DNA of 64,000 nt, from positions 47,397 through 111,396 of the forward strand of contig CALNHX010005213.1 of the NCBI GenBank assembly GCA_940337035.1, given 5' to 3'. The stretch is from Agriotes lineatus (Eukaryota > Arthropoda > Insecta > Coleoptera > Elateridae). The translations under genes were made by a program, and so were the position numbers. The notes beneath the pieces were generated by a model. The model made no database searches. It was given only the letters and a program-made list of their open reading frames with translations, and was not told the origin of the DNA. This document shows, in pieces, positions 46,266 to 58,529 of the stretch (position 1 is its first letter; each line of letters begins with the position of its first letter).

Positions 46266-46476
46266 TATTTTTCCGCTCCCCAAACTGGTTACTGTGGAAA
46301 CTGTCTAGGATTCTCAAAATGGCCATCTAGAGGCCTTGTACTTAAAGTCGTCATAGTAACTAATGTTTGAGTCCGCTAAAATGTTGCCATGACGACTTTA
46401 AGTACAAGGCCTCTAAATGGGCATTTTGAGGATCCTAGACAGTTCCACAGTAACCAGTTTGGGGAGCGAATACAAA
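46266..46476. mobile_element. Short foldback, about 210 bp with 90-bp arms
   Basis: The left arm (from TTTTTCCGCTCCCC to GTCGTCATAGTAAC) and the right arm (from GTTGCCATGACGAC to GGGGAGCGAATA) are inverted copies differing at only about five positions. The loop is about 25 bp. Such near-perfect palindromes are unstable in cloning vectors and are often under-represented in assemblies. Confidence 0.8.
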
Positions 46477-46844
46477 AAAAGTTAATTCTACATAATACAT
46501 TTATTTTGAGAGTTTTTGTGTAATAATATGGTTAAAATAGATTTCAAAATAAACACATCAGTATTACCTGTTGTGTTTGCTTTAGGCGAACTTCCATACC
46601 TGCCTCATTAAGATTATTATCTTAAGCTGAAAAGTGCAATTTGTCAACCGGTATGGTGGGTTGCATATTTTAAAAACAGAATTTTAATTTAAATACTTTC
46701 CATTTCGTCGGCGACCTTAAAGCCGCTAACCCAGTTAGTTCGCACTTAGCCAGACTTATTTATTCCCTTGGGACAGTTCGGCCACTAAATCTTCATGGAT
46801 ACAATAAACGAACTTATTTGTATTTGTATACCGCAATAGAAAAA

Positions 46845-47650
46845 TAAGCTACTATCAAATTGTTCGATATTTAGATGAACACTGCAGTATCCGTGAGGAT
46901 TTTCTTGGTTTTCTTGATTGGCACCAAGAAAATTATGATGATTTTAGCCAAGAACCGATTCCTACTGGAGTATTATTGGAACAAACGGTTGTTGCTTATT
47001 TAAATAAAGTGGTTTACCATTGAATACCTGTGCAGGTATAGGTACGGATACGTGCAGTGTAATGTTATCAAATCAGAAAAAAGCTGTGTCAGAAATTCAA
47101 AAAGCTTTTAAAAATGCCATTAAATGTCTATGTTATAGGTACTCACTCTCTTAATCTCTCTATTTCGAAATCGAGCAATGTTAAACATATAAGAATTGCT
47201 ATGGGAACAATAAAGAAAGCTATAGAATTTTTAACGCTTCTGCTAAGAGGAACAAAGTTCTCAAATTTGTTAATTCTGAACAATTAACCGGCCTTTGCGA
47301 AACAAGTCGGGTAGAGCGCCATGAATCGGTTTTAAAATGTAAGCATGCTTTGAAGACATTGTACATGCTTGGAATTAATTTCACAATGAAAGATAATGAT
47401 TCTCCAACAAAAGCTCAATTATTAGTAGATTCCATGTCAAAAACTAATTTTATAATCTTTCTTAACGTAACGGTAGATTTAAGTAAAATTTAAAAAAAAT
47501 CAATTGATAAAAGCATGGCACAGACGTTAATAAATAATTTTATATCAGTCCTAATTAAAAAAAGAAAAAAATCTGACTCTTGCTTCAAAGTAATATTTGA
47601 TGACGCAGACGAACTACACAAAAAAAAAAGAATATTTCTTTACTGATTCC
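46845..47650 (+). pseudogene. hAT transposase remnant (hAT-C)
   Basis: Successive pieces in shifting frames read YQIVRYLDEHCSIREDFLGF, CAGIGTDTCSVMLSN, LNLSISKSSNVKHIR, FFNASAKRNKVLKFVNS, LTGLCETSRVERHESVL and SMSKTNFIIFLNVTVDLSK. This order is that of the widespread insect hAT family annotated as 52 kDa repressor of the inhibitor of the protein kinase-like. CETRWVERH in the family is CETSRVERH here. N-terminal zinc-finger and dimerisation parts are missing, and in-frame stops occur (for example near 47019). The Foldback-like element begins about 225 bp downstream. Confidence 0.7.
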
Positions 47651-47875
47651 CCGGATAAATTCAAGACAAAGATATCGGCCTAACGTTAAGGTGACTGTTT
47701 AGTAACTTCTGATTTCGTTTCTAACAGGTGCAGAATTTTCGAAACCGTCTAAAGATAGACAACACGCCATACTAAGTAATGTTTAAACGATTTCGTTTGC
47801 ACGTCATAACCTTGCTATGTTATTGGTACTATGTAGAGGAAACAAAATATGAGTGGATCTAAAGGATTATGATAT

Positions 47876-48482
47876 GGGGCCTGGACACAACGCCCACTGG
47901 TCACAAACCCCAACTCAGAATTTGGTCATAACGCCCAACTTCGATTCTGGTCACAACGCCCAACTTGGTCACAACGCCCAATTTTGGTTTTGGTCACAAC
48001 GCCCAACTTGGTCATAACGCCCAAAAACGATATTGGTCACAACGCCCAACTTGGTCACAACGCCCACCGACGCCTGTTATAGGAGAGAGCTATCGACGCC
48101 ACTAAAACCACCTTTTTGGTCATAACGCCCGACTTCGATTTTGGTCACAACGCCCAACTTGGTCACAACGCCAAATTTCGATTTTGGTCAGAACGCCCAA
48201 CTTGGTCACAACGCCCAATTTCGATTTTGGTCAGAACGCCCAACTTGGTCATAACGCCCAAATTCGATTTTGGTCACAACGCCCAACTTGGTCACAACGC
48301 CTAACTTTGATTCTGGCCACAACGTCCAACTTGGTCAGAACGCCCACTTTTGATTCTGGTCACAACGCCCAACTTGGTCCCAACGCCCACTTTTGATTCT
48401 GGTCACAATGCCCAACTTGGTCATAACGAACAAGTTTGATTTTGGTCACAACGCCCAACTTTGATTTTGGTCATATCGCCCA
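47876..48482 (+). repeat. Minisatellite forming the left arm
   Basis: About 30 monomers of 18 and 25 bp. One internal frame (48116-48396) stays open because the alternating pair is 43 bp and drifts; these frames are not genes. Monomers nearest the interior vary most (GGCCACAACGTCC, GGTCATATCGCCC). Confidence 0.9.
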
Positions 48483-49571
48483 GGCGCCACAGAAAGTAAG
48501 AAAAATATGTATCTAAAACTTTTAGGATGAGGTAGCAAAATTTTCAAGTTCCCGTAAGTAGTATTAATATAATTTATTTTTGATACTAATTCAGTGGCGT
48601 AGTGTGTTGTCCAAAAGAGTTTCTAAATTCGGATTATAACATAAAGTTGTATTTTTTATATGGAACACATAGTTAGCTGTGGCATTATGAGAAAGAGGAT
48701 TTTTTTCCATTTCAGTGACATATGTCACATGGGATCGATTTATTCATTTTCACTACTTTATAGTAACAATTCACAATTTTTAATATTTCGTCGTTTTCTA
48801 GTTGAAGGCTTCTGCCATTTAGAATATAAGTGATTAAACAAAGTTTTTGGGTTGTTACAATACCACCGTTTGATTGACAGAATTAATTGTCCTTCATAGA
48901 TCCATTTATCAGAACATTAAAACCTCTGCAGCTTCTCAAAATAAAAAATGCATTTGCAAAAATTTAAATATCCTACTTTATATACCAGGGAGGTTCGAAA
49001 ATATGAAAATACACAAAAGTGTTAATTGGAAGTATATGTTATAGTTATAACATATCTATTAAAAATTATAATTGTTTTTAAATTGTTATTTGGTCCGTTT
49101 GTTATTAAATTTGACACAAAAATGAAATTTGTTAGCACTAATTTCGAATCCGGTAATATCCTGGTTGCTAAGTGAGGGAAAACTCAGGTTTGACAGTACA
49201 CGTTTATCATATCCGCTGATAAGTTAACTTTGAAGTATTTCATTTGGTAATACACAGGGTGGCATGAAAAAATAGGGGAGACCAGAAAAAAATGTTTTCG
49301 AAGCAAGTAACTGTGACTTTATATTTGACACCTACTTTTAATTTTTCTTTAAATAACATTTTTGTCTATTTTGAAAAATAAGAATACTTTATTCATGAAC
49401 CATTTTCATATTTTTTAACCTCCCCCATATACGAAAGAATATATTTACATTTTGACAAGTGAATTTTTAGTTTGAGATGTAGGAACTTGTATCAGGAATA
49501 AAACTTTCTGATAAATGGATGATAAAAAACTCCATGTGTTACAAATTTATGAGGGACGGTATATGTTATAT

Positions 49572-50535
49572 TATACAGATTCGTGGTGGATAATGCGAAA
49601 ATAGACAGTCTATTGAGCTAGAATACAGTGTATGGGCCTTGTATGCGTTAGACAGAAGTAGACATATATTATTTAAAATCTAGTATCCTAGAATTCAGTG
49701 TTTTCTAAAAACAAAACCTTTTGATTCTGCGGATGCTAGATGTTAATCGCATGTAGGTCTGTTTATGGCTAACGCATACAAAATCCAACTGTATTCTAGC
49801 ACATTTGATTACCTATGTTCACATTTTCCTCCAACAAATCTGTATATTATGATATATATCACTGGAATGGGAAAAAATCCTCTTACTCATGATACCACAT
49901 ACAACTATGGGTTCCATATACAACTTTATGTTGTAACTCGAATTTCAGATTTTTTTTTTAATAACTGACTACCCACTGCATTCGTATCGAAAAGTGCCAG
50001 AAGAGCGTCAAATTACTTTTATCTATTTTTATAAATAAGCGAGATATGGTCACAAAACGAAAAATCGAAAAATTTAAATTTTGTTTATAATTCGAAAACA
50101 AAAGACGGTAGCCCATTTTGGTTTCCACCATTAAGTTTTTCTCGAAAAAATATCGAGGATGGGAGTCCATTTTTCCATGTCTCTTATACTTATCGAGATT
50201 CCCTATGAAAACATCGAAATTTCCCCAACCTGTACACTTTGTTCAGGAAAATAAATTTGAACCCGCTTAGTAAAACAAACGATAATTAGCTATTGTACTT
50301 ATCGGAATGTTAAGAATTTGCTACGTCTTGTAATGTCTATGACGTATTCTGAATTTCCACCCATTGAGTTTTCCGTCGGAATTTTATTGCCGCTAATGTT
50401 CTCTGGCAGAAGGCACGTTGGATTGAAATGACAGAATTGGTTAAATTGCTAGTTATCTGTATACAGATTGGTGGCGCAAAATGTGAACATAAGTAATCAA
50501 ATGTGCTAGAATACAGTTTATGGACTTTGTATGCA
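49572..50535. repeat. Three copies of an 85-bp repeat in alternating orientation
   Basis: GCTAGAATACAGTGTATGGGCC occurs at 49617 (plus); the complement runs through 49765-49815 (CAACTGTATTCTAGCAC); and CTAGAATACAGTTTATGGAC at about 50503 is plus again. Shared flanks are ACAGATTCGTGGTGG and ACAGATTGGTGGCGC. Confidence 0.7.
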
Positions 50536-51119
50536 TTAGGAAGTTTATAAATTTGGGTGGAAGGTTCAATTTGTTACGCAAGGTAGTACTAAGAAGGAAT
50601 TTTTTGAAACTCAACCCCTAAGAGGGCGAAAAGAGGTAAAATGGGTTTTTACAAATTCCTTAATGTCTCTTACACCCGGTGTTTACTTGCAAAGATTTTC
50701 AATGCAAATGCTTAGAAACGTATTTCAGGATTTTTACCTAATCAACCCCTAAAGGTGCAAATATGTGTTCGGGGTGAATTTTGAAATAGTTTTCTTTAAG
50801 GGGATAAAGAGAGCTAAATGTGTTTTCACAAGTTCCGCGATATCTCTTAGACCCGGCTATCGCCTCGTCAAAAGAAGTAACATTCTCACGTTCTAAAATC
50901 ATTAATTTCGCGCACTTAATACAAAAATAGCCTTTTCCAACTCATACAATTATTGAGGTTTTTCCTAATTAAAATTTGAACTTAATATATCCAAAAAACT
51001 TGACACTTGATAGTTTGACACAATGATATCGTTAGTTACCAAAGTACACTGTGTTATTTCCTATGTTTTTTTATTTACACAAACCACAATAATTTATTCG
51101 GTAGTTATTAATAGTAATT

Positions 51120-51240
51120 TACGATACAAGTGAGTAAAGCTAGTCTTTATAGTCACGAGTGGGGCAGAGTTAAAACCCGAGTGAGCGAGCGTATTAAGCC
51201 CCGCGAGTGACTAAAGAGGCTTTACGCATGTGTATCGTAC
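51120..51240. repeat. Hairpin, about 120 bp
   Basis: Left arm TACGATACAAGTGAGTAAAGC...CACGAGTGGGGC pairs with GCCCCGCGAGTG...GGCTTTACGCATGTGTATCGTA. A family of such palindromes recurs in the window. Confidence 0.7.
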
Positions 51241-51790
51241 AATATTTTATCTACGATAAAATCTACAAAACACGAAAATAGAAGAAAAATATTTAAATGT
51301 AAATTGCAAACGGTAGTAATTTTGTGTGGTTAAAAATGTTAAAACCGTTGCTACTGACGACGTGCCGAATGAAATCTTTTAAACACGTTGCTGCTGACGA
51401 CGTAAACTAATGAAAACATGTTATTAAACAGTCGTTTTCAAACTTAAAATTGCCAACTAAAAGTCAATTTTACACTGTCGTAGATAAAGTAAATTTTATC
51501 CATTATTATCAATAAAGTGTTACTTTAGCAACGTGGCTTTAGTGGATAAAGCACTTACAACTTTATAGGTAGGTGTTGGAAAGTAGTTACGTATGGTCTA
51601 ATTGAATAAAGAGGAATTTTATCCATAAGGGCAAAACTTTAGCTCACGAGAGATAAAGATTTGCTCAGATACAATACAGATTTATAAATAGGCATTGGAA
51701 AAGAAAATTACTTCACTACTATAGCCAAATTATCCTGAGAAAATATATGGAAACAGATAACAAAAACGTAAGTGTATCTAATAGCTATTT

Positions 51791-51914
51791 ATGCAACAAG
51801 TGCTAAAAGTTGATGTTTATGCAAGAGACATGAAAATCATGAAACGAAGCCGAAGGCTGAGTTTCGTAACATGTCGAGTGCAATAACACTTTAGCACGAG
51901 TTGGCATACAATAT
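51791..51914. repeat. Hairpin, about 124 bp with CCGAAGG apex
   Basis: Left arm ATGCAACAAGTGCTAAAAGT...GAAACGAAGCC pairs with GGCTGAGTTTCGT...TAGCACGAGTTGGCAT. The apex is GCCGAAGGC. Confidence 0.65.
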
Positions 51915-52671
51915 TTTTTCTACGACCTTAAATTTTTCGTTATTAATCCCTAAATGTCTATTTAACAAATCTTTGCATTTATGACAGTTATAATTTATGT
52001 CATAATCAAGAGATGGCCTTGACGCGCAGGTGAATGTTTGTGAAGACAGCACTGTCAAAGTCAGTTATCAAAGGTAATTATAATAGTACACATCTGACTT
52101 TATTCATTAGATAATGCTTTAATTATTTAAAAAACACTTTACCTTTAACGCAAGAAGTAACTAGAATAACTTTACAACCTCACTTCCAGTTCGAAATTGT
52201 AGTTTTATAACCTCACTTCACTTTATAACACATGTTCTAAAAGTAAACAGTTCACCTCATTTTAAACACACTAAATTATAAAACGTCAGTTTTAGTGAAA
52301 AAAGCTAGCGCTAAAAGGCCTACTTTTAGTGGTGGTCGTAGAAAAAAATTTAGGCACCACTCTGCTGCCGACCGAGCTTATAAGAATATTACTGGACAAA
52401 CGCTCCAAAAAAACCGCGACTTTTTCCAACAATTTCAACACTTTCGTCTACAATATATTTTTTTGCAAAATGTATGTTTGCCTAATATTTTTATTGACTT
52501 GCAACCCGACCACGTTAATCATGTTGCAATAAAAATAATTAAAATTCAACAGTATTCAATTACCACATACATATATGGAAGTATAAGGTCTGCACACTTA
52601 CTTGGGTGCCTGCACGTCTTCAGCTATGAACTTCAATCTAGCCCGAAACTTCTATGAAAATGTGCTTCAAA

Positions 52672-53138
52672 AAAAGTTGGGCATTATGACCAAAATCAAA
52701 GTTGGACGTTGTGATCAAAATCAAGCTTGGGCGTTATGACCAAGTTGGACGTTGTGACCAGAACCAAAAGTGGGCGTTGTGACCAAGTTGGGAGTTGTGA
52801 CCAGAATCAAAGTTGGGCGTTGTGACCAAAAGCGAAATTGGGCGTTGTGACCAAGTTGGGCGTTCTGTCCAAAATTTAAATTTTGCGTTGTGACCAAGTT
52901 GGGCGTTCTGACCAAAATCGAAATTGGGCGTGGTGACCAAGTTGGGCGTTGTGACCAAAATCGAAGTTGGGCGTTATGACCAAAAATGTGGTTTCAGTGG
53001 CGTCGATAGCTCTCTCCTATAACAGGCGTCGGTGGGCGTTGTGACCAAGTTGGGCGTTGCGACCAGAATCGAAGTTGGGCGTTATGACCAAATTCTGAGT
53101 TGGGGTTTGTGACCAGTGGGCGTTGTGTCATAGCCCCC
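52672..53138 (-). repeat. Minisatellite forming the right arm
   Basis: Inverted counterpart of 47876-48482, about 140 bp shorter because several inner monomers are missing. Base changes within monomers differ between arms, so the arms have diverged by unit gain/loss as well as point change. Confidence 0.9.
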
Positions 53139-53580
53139 TTATGATATAGGTGGTTCGTTGAGCGCTTATCGGTAAGCCCAAAATTCCAAAGCTCTATTTA
53201 AATTGTTTTATAACGACGTTCTGCAATAACTAATAGACTGCAGGTTGGTGGTTTATAAAATCTTGACGGAGTTATATCAGTTATTATTCGCGCTGAGCTT
53301 TCCTTATATTTTTACTTAGTGAAAATAAGTGAAGTGCGAGTCCTAAAATATGGGTCCAAAGCCGAAAAAATCTTTGTTCGAAGATTTTTTTTGTTTATTA
53401 ACACCTATGGTGCTTACACTATTAAAACTGGTCTGCAAGACCAACCATTAATTACGTCGGATAAATCTTAAAACTAAATACTTATCAACTAGAGTCCATC
53501 CAATGATGTGCTGTACATTTTCCTGATTATTATTTGCATTCTCACACTCGCGCACTATGCTCTGCTTTTACACAGTCACT

Positions 53581-56242
53581 TTACACAAGCTCGAAGGGTT
53601 TGGTCCTCTTCAGTCTACGGACGATATGATGTCTGTCCAGCAGCTGAAGAGCTTCGATGTTTTCATGAAGGTGTAGTCTGGCCTCGTGTTTGCCAGCATA
53701 CCTTTTGATCTCTTCCTTGACCATAGGGATGTTTAGATCTCGGTGTAAATCAGCGTTGCGTATATTCCAAGGTGCATCTACTATGTTGCGTAGTACCTTG
53801 TTCTGGAAAGTCTGTATGCTTTTTATATTGCTGTCTTTGGTGCAACCCCATAGTTGTATACCGTATAGCCATACTGGTTTTAGAATCTGATTGTAGATTA
53901 GGATCTTATTATGTATTGACAGCTTGGATTTTCTCCCAATTAGCCAATAAAGTTGTCTGTATTTTAGTCTTAGTTCGCTTACTTTCTTCTTCACATGTTC
54001 CTTCCACCTAAGTTTGGCATCTAGTGCCATGCCTAGGTACTTAGCATTGTTCGCGCAGGGCACGATGGTACCATTTATATCTAAAGATGGTGGAGCGTTC
54101 AATCTTCTATTTGTAAAGTTAATGTGAGTAGATTTGAGCTCATTCAGCTTAATTCTCCATTGTTTAGTCCAGTCAAGTATTGTATTGCTGGCTGCTTGTA
54201 GTCTCTCAATGGCTAAGTCTTGGTCTGTGTCCACTGCCAGAAGTGCGGTGTTATCTGCAAACGTAGTAACTGTGGTTCCTTCCAAATTTGGCATATCGCA
54301 ACTATATAGTAGATACAGGATAGGCCCCAGCACGCTGCCCTGAGGCACTTCCGCCTTTATCTCTTTTAGTTCCGAGTATTCATCTTCCTGTTTGATCCTG
54401 AAGAGTCTGTCTGAGATGTAGGATGTTAGTATTTTTACATATTGCTTTGAGAGTATTTTGTTAAGTTTATGTGTCAAACCTTCGTGCCAGATCTTGTTAA
54501 AGGCCTGGGCCACATCTAGGAATACTTCAGAACAGATTCGCTTTTCTTCCAGTGCGCATTCTATTACATCCGTAATACGGTGCACCTGATCTATTGTTGA
54601 ATGTTTTGGTCTGAAGCCAAACTGATAGTTTGGTATCAAGTTATCATTTTCTGTGCGTGGTTTGAGTCTTTTGAGAAGCAGTTTTTCGAATAATTTCGAC
54701 ACAATTGGCAACAGGGAGATAGGCCTGTAGGACTTAACATTGTTAGGCGGCTTACCTGGTTTAGGTAGCATAATTACTTCTGCAACCTTCCAGCTGGCAG
54801 GAACATATTGGAACCTTAGGCCTGCGTTGAAGAGGTAAGTCAGCATGACTATGCCTTTTCTATGCAGCTGCTTCAAGATTTCTCCAGTGATCAAGTCGTA
54901 TCCTGGCGCTTTCTTTGAATTTAGGTTTATTTTTATTTCCTTAGCTACCTCATTTGGAGTGACAGGGGTGATATTTTCTGTTCTTAGATTAACAAAAGGG
55001 TCAGAGTATTATTAGCTTGTGTTTCGTTAGGTGTGAAGATGTCTGCCAAATGCTCGGCGAACAAGTCCGCTTTTTGTTTGTTGTTGTTGGCCCACTGGCC
55101 ATTTTCTTTTTTAATTGGTGGTATTGACGACATAGATCTTTTGATTTTCTTGGTAGCTCTCCAAAGGGAATAGTCAGTTTCTTCATTCGCCGTTAGTTTT
55201 CCCAGGTACGAATTGATGGTGTCTTCTTTTAGCTGTTGTATCTCTCGTTTAAGTTGTTGTATTTTATTATTAAGAATGGTTTTGTCTAAAGGATCTCGTG
55301 ATCGTTGCCATTTTCTTCTAGCTCTTTTTTTTTCCTTGACTATTTCTCTGATTTCTATTGGGTAATTTGCACCTTTGGATTTGTGCGTAATTTCCCTTTT
55401 GTTGTTATATGCTGCTGCCTGTATGAGCTTGATTAAGTTTTCAGTTTCAGCTTCTAGTTCTGCGCTTGTTTTTAGGCTAACACGTAGATTGATATTTTTC
55501 TGTAGGCCCATTTTAAAACTTTCCCAGTTTCTTTTTTTATTAACTTCTCGCTCAGAGTCATGATGACTGCTGAGTGATCAGATTCCAGGTCAAAGTTTTC
55601 ATCGAGCTCCATGAAGTTGGATGAAACTTTGCGTGATATGAAGAAATTCAGCATGTCTGGAATTTTATTAGTGTCAGTTGGCCAGTACGTGGGCTTACCT
55701 GTGGAATGGAAATTGCATCCTGCTTCCCGAACAGCCTTTCTCAACTCGCTACCCTTGGTCGTGGTTAATCGTAACCCCGAGTCAACATGTTTGGCATTTA
55801 AGTCACCACCTATGATGTATCTTTCTCCTGGATGTTGAAGAAGAGTTTTATAGTCTTCTTGTTTCAGATTATGCCTAGGTGGACAGTAGACCGCCCCTAC
55901 TGTGAGCTTTTGTTTGGTGGACTTGATCCCTACTACGGTAAGTTGAATGTCAACACATTGTAGGTGGCATTCTTCAAAGTGGTTAAGGAATTCCTTGATG
56001 ACAATCGCACTTCCACCCTTTGCTTGGTTATCCGGATGGATTGTATGGTAAGTTTTGTATTCTCTTATCTTTAAATATGACTGGGTGGTCATGTGTGTCT
56101 CTGAGATGAGACACACATCTGTGTTCTGGGAATTGAGGAAAACTTCGAAAGAGTGTTTTTTGTTGAGAATGCCGTTGGCATTCCATATGGCAATCCGTAG
56201 GTCTCGTTGGTCCATGATTTTATTTCTGTTTAGGGATGGCAC
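53581..56242 (-). pseudogene. Jockey ORF2: endonuclease and reverse transcriptase, catalytic YxDD mutated
   Basis: ORF2 begins at ATG 56242 or 56215, with IAIWNANGI, ISETHM, GGDLNAKH and SDHSAVIM of the endonuclease. After a shift near 55500 comes the linker; after another near 55000, the RT: APG-type YDLITGEIL (before 54894), LLPIVSK, FGFRPKHSTIDQ, FLDVAQAFNKIW (motif A Asp kept), PQGSVLGPILY and TTFADNTALLA. The motif that should end in Asp-Asp reads Asp-Asn, so the enzyme lacks a metal ligand. Three reading frames are used over the ORF. The C-terminal LW.LIGRKSKLS.HNKILIY region is intact to TAA 53581. Confidence 0.85.
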
Positions 56243-57626
56243 CAGTGTGTCGGGCTTCTAGTTTATCAAGTCGGTTATTTACTTGATTTATAGATTTCAT
56301 CACATCTTGCAGCATTTGCATTATGGATGGTTCAGGTTTAGATGTAGAGGGAGTAGGTTCTTCCTTCTGACTCTGTGCTGCTTGTGCATATGATACGCCA
56401 GCTTGGGTCTTATTAGAGACGAATGTCCTTGGGCGAGTTTTTGTTGCATTTTTTGTCTTTAAAGCGTTAAACCTTCTTCTTTGCAGTTCTTTCGCCACTA
56501 TGCATCCCCTGTAGTTGGCAGGATGGGCTTCAGAGCAGTTTGTGCACTTTGCAGGGGTATCATTTTCCTTAGTGCATGTCGCTGACAAGTGATTACCTGC
56601 GCATTTTACGCAGGTGGGGGTATGGTTGCAAAATGTTTGGGTATACCCATATCTTTGGCATTTTTTGCATTGCGGTATGAGTTTATTGCTTCTTATTGCT
56701 TCAATTTTTACCTTCATGTGGTATAGATATTGTATTGCAAATATTTATGTCATCGGTGTTATGGAACTCAGCATATATAATGGCAAACGGATGTATTTTT
56801 TCTCATTCTTTTCTATTGTTTTTTTGAGTTTTTGAACCACCTTTACTGGCTTGAATCCTTTTTCTTCAAGCTCCTTCCCTATTTCTTCAGGCTCACATGA
56901 TGGATGTAGATTTTTCGCCATCACGCGTATATTTCTGGTGGCTTTGTTTTTATATGTATGATACTCCAGATCAGTTTTATTTATTAATGATGTTAGCTCC
57001 CTGTATTCCGGTTCAGTACTAACGTTCACTTTGACCTGTTTATTGTTCATCATACTGGTATTACAGTTGAATTTATTAAATTGCAATTTAGTTTTGATCT
57101 CATTATAGTTTTGTACATTGCTTATTATAATTGGTGGCAGCTTTGCCGGTTTTGCAGTTTTACCTAATTTTGGTGGTTCTGCTTTTGGGCTGTTTTCTAA
57201 TTTTTCTGGTGATTCCTCTGCTTTCCTTTTCTTGTTGCGTTTATTTTCTTTTATAAGCCAATCTGTTTCCCTAGCAACGAGTGCTTCCTCATCATCCGAA
57301 TTTACTGGACTATACTTTTTGTTATCGAGCTTGGCCTGCAGTATTGCTAGCTGCTCTCTGAATGCTTTGATTTCGGCCAAGGCGTCGTTTAATTGTGTCT
57401 GTAAATTCAGTATGATTCCGTTCTCTAACGCCTGTGTATTAGGTGTTATTTTAGGTGTTTGATTTTTCAGTTCAGTCATCTGTAAAATTAGTTCAGTTAG
57501 CTTTAACTCTAATCTTTCCCTAGCTGTTTTTTCGGTTGCCCATGCTTTGTAGTAATTTGCTTCCTCTGCGACCTGGTTTTCTTGGGCTTCTCCAGGTGTT
57601 GACGGCCTCGACGGCTGTTTGTACAT
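56220..57626 (-). pseudogene. Jockey ORF1: gag-like protein with three CCHC knuckles, frameshifted
   Basis: ATG 57626 opens a Pro/Glu-rich N-terminus followed by a coiled-coil-like stretch (LELKLTELILQMTELKN...LRTQL type), a Lys-rich linker and a central domain with YNEIKTKL and NIRVMAKNLHPSCEPEEI. A local frame change around 56745-56760 puts a TAA in frame. The zinc knuckles follow: CKKCQRYGYTQTFC, CVKCAGNHLSATC and CTNCSEAHPANYRGC. The last codons overlap the start of ORF2 by about 20 bp. Knuckle 1 has Tyr-Thr where many Jockey elements have Gly-His, so its His is lost or displaced. Confidence 0.8.
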
Positions 57627-58399
57627 TTTTTGCTGTCTAGGCCAACCTTCTTTGGAATTTTATCGCATTTTCATCATATAGTATTTCGTCCACTGACCTA
57701 CATCAAACAACACACGCAGCATAAAACTGCTACACTGCAATTTCCGAGGTCAGAGCACTGCACAATACGTCTTAACTGTTTCACTGTCAGAGCACGACGA
57801 AGAAACAGTAAAAAAAGAAGGCATTGCATGCTGCACGGGTTGCACTAAGAAATAGATCGGCCCGGTAACTTTAGAAATTTTAATTTGTATTTTTTACGTT
57901 AGTACGGCACAGGCGCGTAGGAGCCGCGTAGGGCACGGGGGCCAATGGCCCCCTCAAATAATTTTCAGAGGGGCCTGGCCCCCTCAAAAATATCTGTTTC
58001 TAGTTTCATCATAATTTATAATTTTACGTATTTCTGGCAACCACTAACATGAACATATATCAACTTGAATTGTAATTAAAACCCGCGTCTGTAAATCGCC
58101 TTATTTTTTATTGCCGCCGAGTGAACGATATTAAATTTCACTATTCCCGAAAGTAATCGGTGTGGTCAGATATAATTGAAATGAGACTACTATAACAACA
58201 CTTTTCTTATCAGGTATTTGCCGTGCAACTGCAAGGTTGTTTCCAAAAGATGCCTACTATTAAGATTTTAACCGCCTTTTTGAACAACCGATTGGCGCGG
58301 GTTTGATAATAGTTATTTACTATATAAGTGGGATAACAGCATCATCAATATACGTGTGTGTAAGTTACAAACGAGTGCGTAGCACGAGTTATGTAAAAG

Positions 58400-58515
58400 G
58401 CCCCTTTCATACTAAACGACTTTTCGCCGTGCGCCGTGTACGGCACAGTGCCGTGCATTCCAAAGATGCGCCGTAGAGCACACGACTTTTCGCCGTGAAC
58501 ATGATGGCGTGTTAT
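58400..58515. repeat. GCCGTG-rich direct repeats
   Basis: ACGACTTTTCGCCGTG occurs at about 58418 and 58483, and GCCGTG or GCGCCGT phrases fill the space between. The left flank GGCCCCTTTCATAC has the look of a PIF/Harbinger-type tip, but no partner end was found. Confidence 0.5.
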
Positions 58516-58529
58516 AGGCCGTGAGGTAT

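Larger units (their letters stand above)
48483..52671. other. Interior of the Foldback-like element
   Basis: Contains hairpins at 51120-51240 and 51791-51914, three copies of an 85-bp repeat (49572, 49745, 50455), an ACACAGGGTGGCATG repeat-end phrase near 49254, and a 120-codon GTG-start frame at 52295-52657 without recognisable motif (basic N-terminus, followed by a hydrophobic stretch). No transposase, NOF-like or DDE motif was found. Confidence 0.5.
47876..53138. mobile_element. Foldback-like element with inverted minisatellite arms and 9-bp target duplication
   Basis: TTATGATAT flanks both ends (47867-47875 and 53139-53147). The arms (47876-48482 and 52672-53138) are inverted copies composed of an 18-bp monomer GGTCACAACGCCCAACTT alternating with a 25-bp monomer GGTCACAACGCCCAATTTCG plus ATTTT. 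Both arms hold the same 50-bp unique block (48064-48115 and 52985-53036) containing GACGCCTGTTATAGGAGAGA. Tips are GGGGCCTGGACACAACG and the complement of GGGGGCTATGACACAACG. Tandem-repeat arms with a 9-bp duplication are the hallmark of Foldback elements described in Drosophila. The 4.2-kb interior shows no transposase. Confidence 0.85.
53490..57860 (-). mobile_element. Decayed Jockey-type LINE
   Basis: ORF1 with three CCHC knuckles and ORF2 with endonuclease and reverse transcriptase, no RNase H: this combination is typical of Jockey elements. The 5' UTR runs to about 57860; the 3' end is placed near 53490 by loss of homology. The element is broken in both ORFs. Confidence 0.8.

Noticed and set aside
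48116..48396. Open frames in the Foldback arm minisatellites, also 52721-52958 on minus
   Set aside because: Explained by the monomer sequence; no family resemblance.
52295..52657. 120-codon frame near the right arm of the Foldback-like element
   Set aside because: Starts at GTG, has no recognisable motif, and overlaps a second frame; not enough to call a gene, so it is noted only in the interior description.
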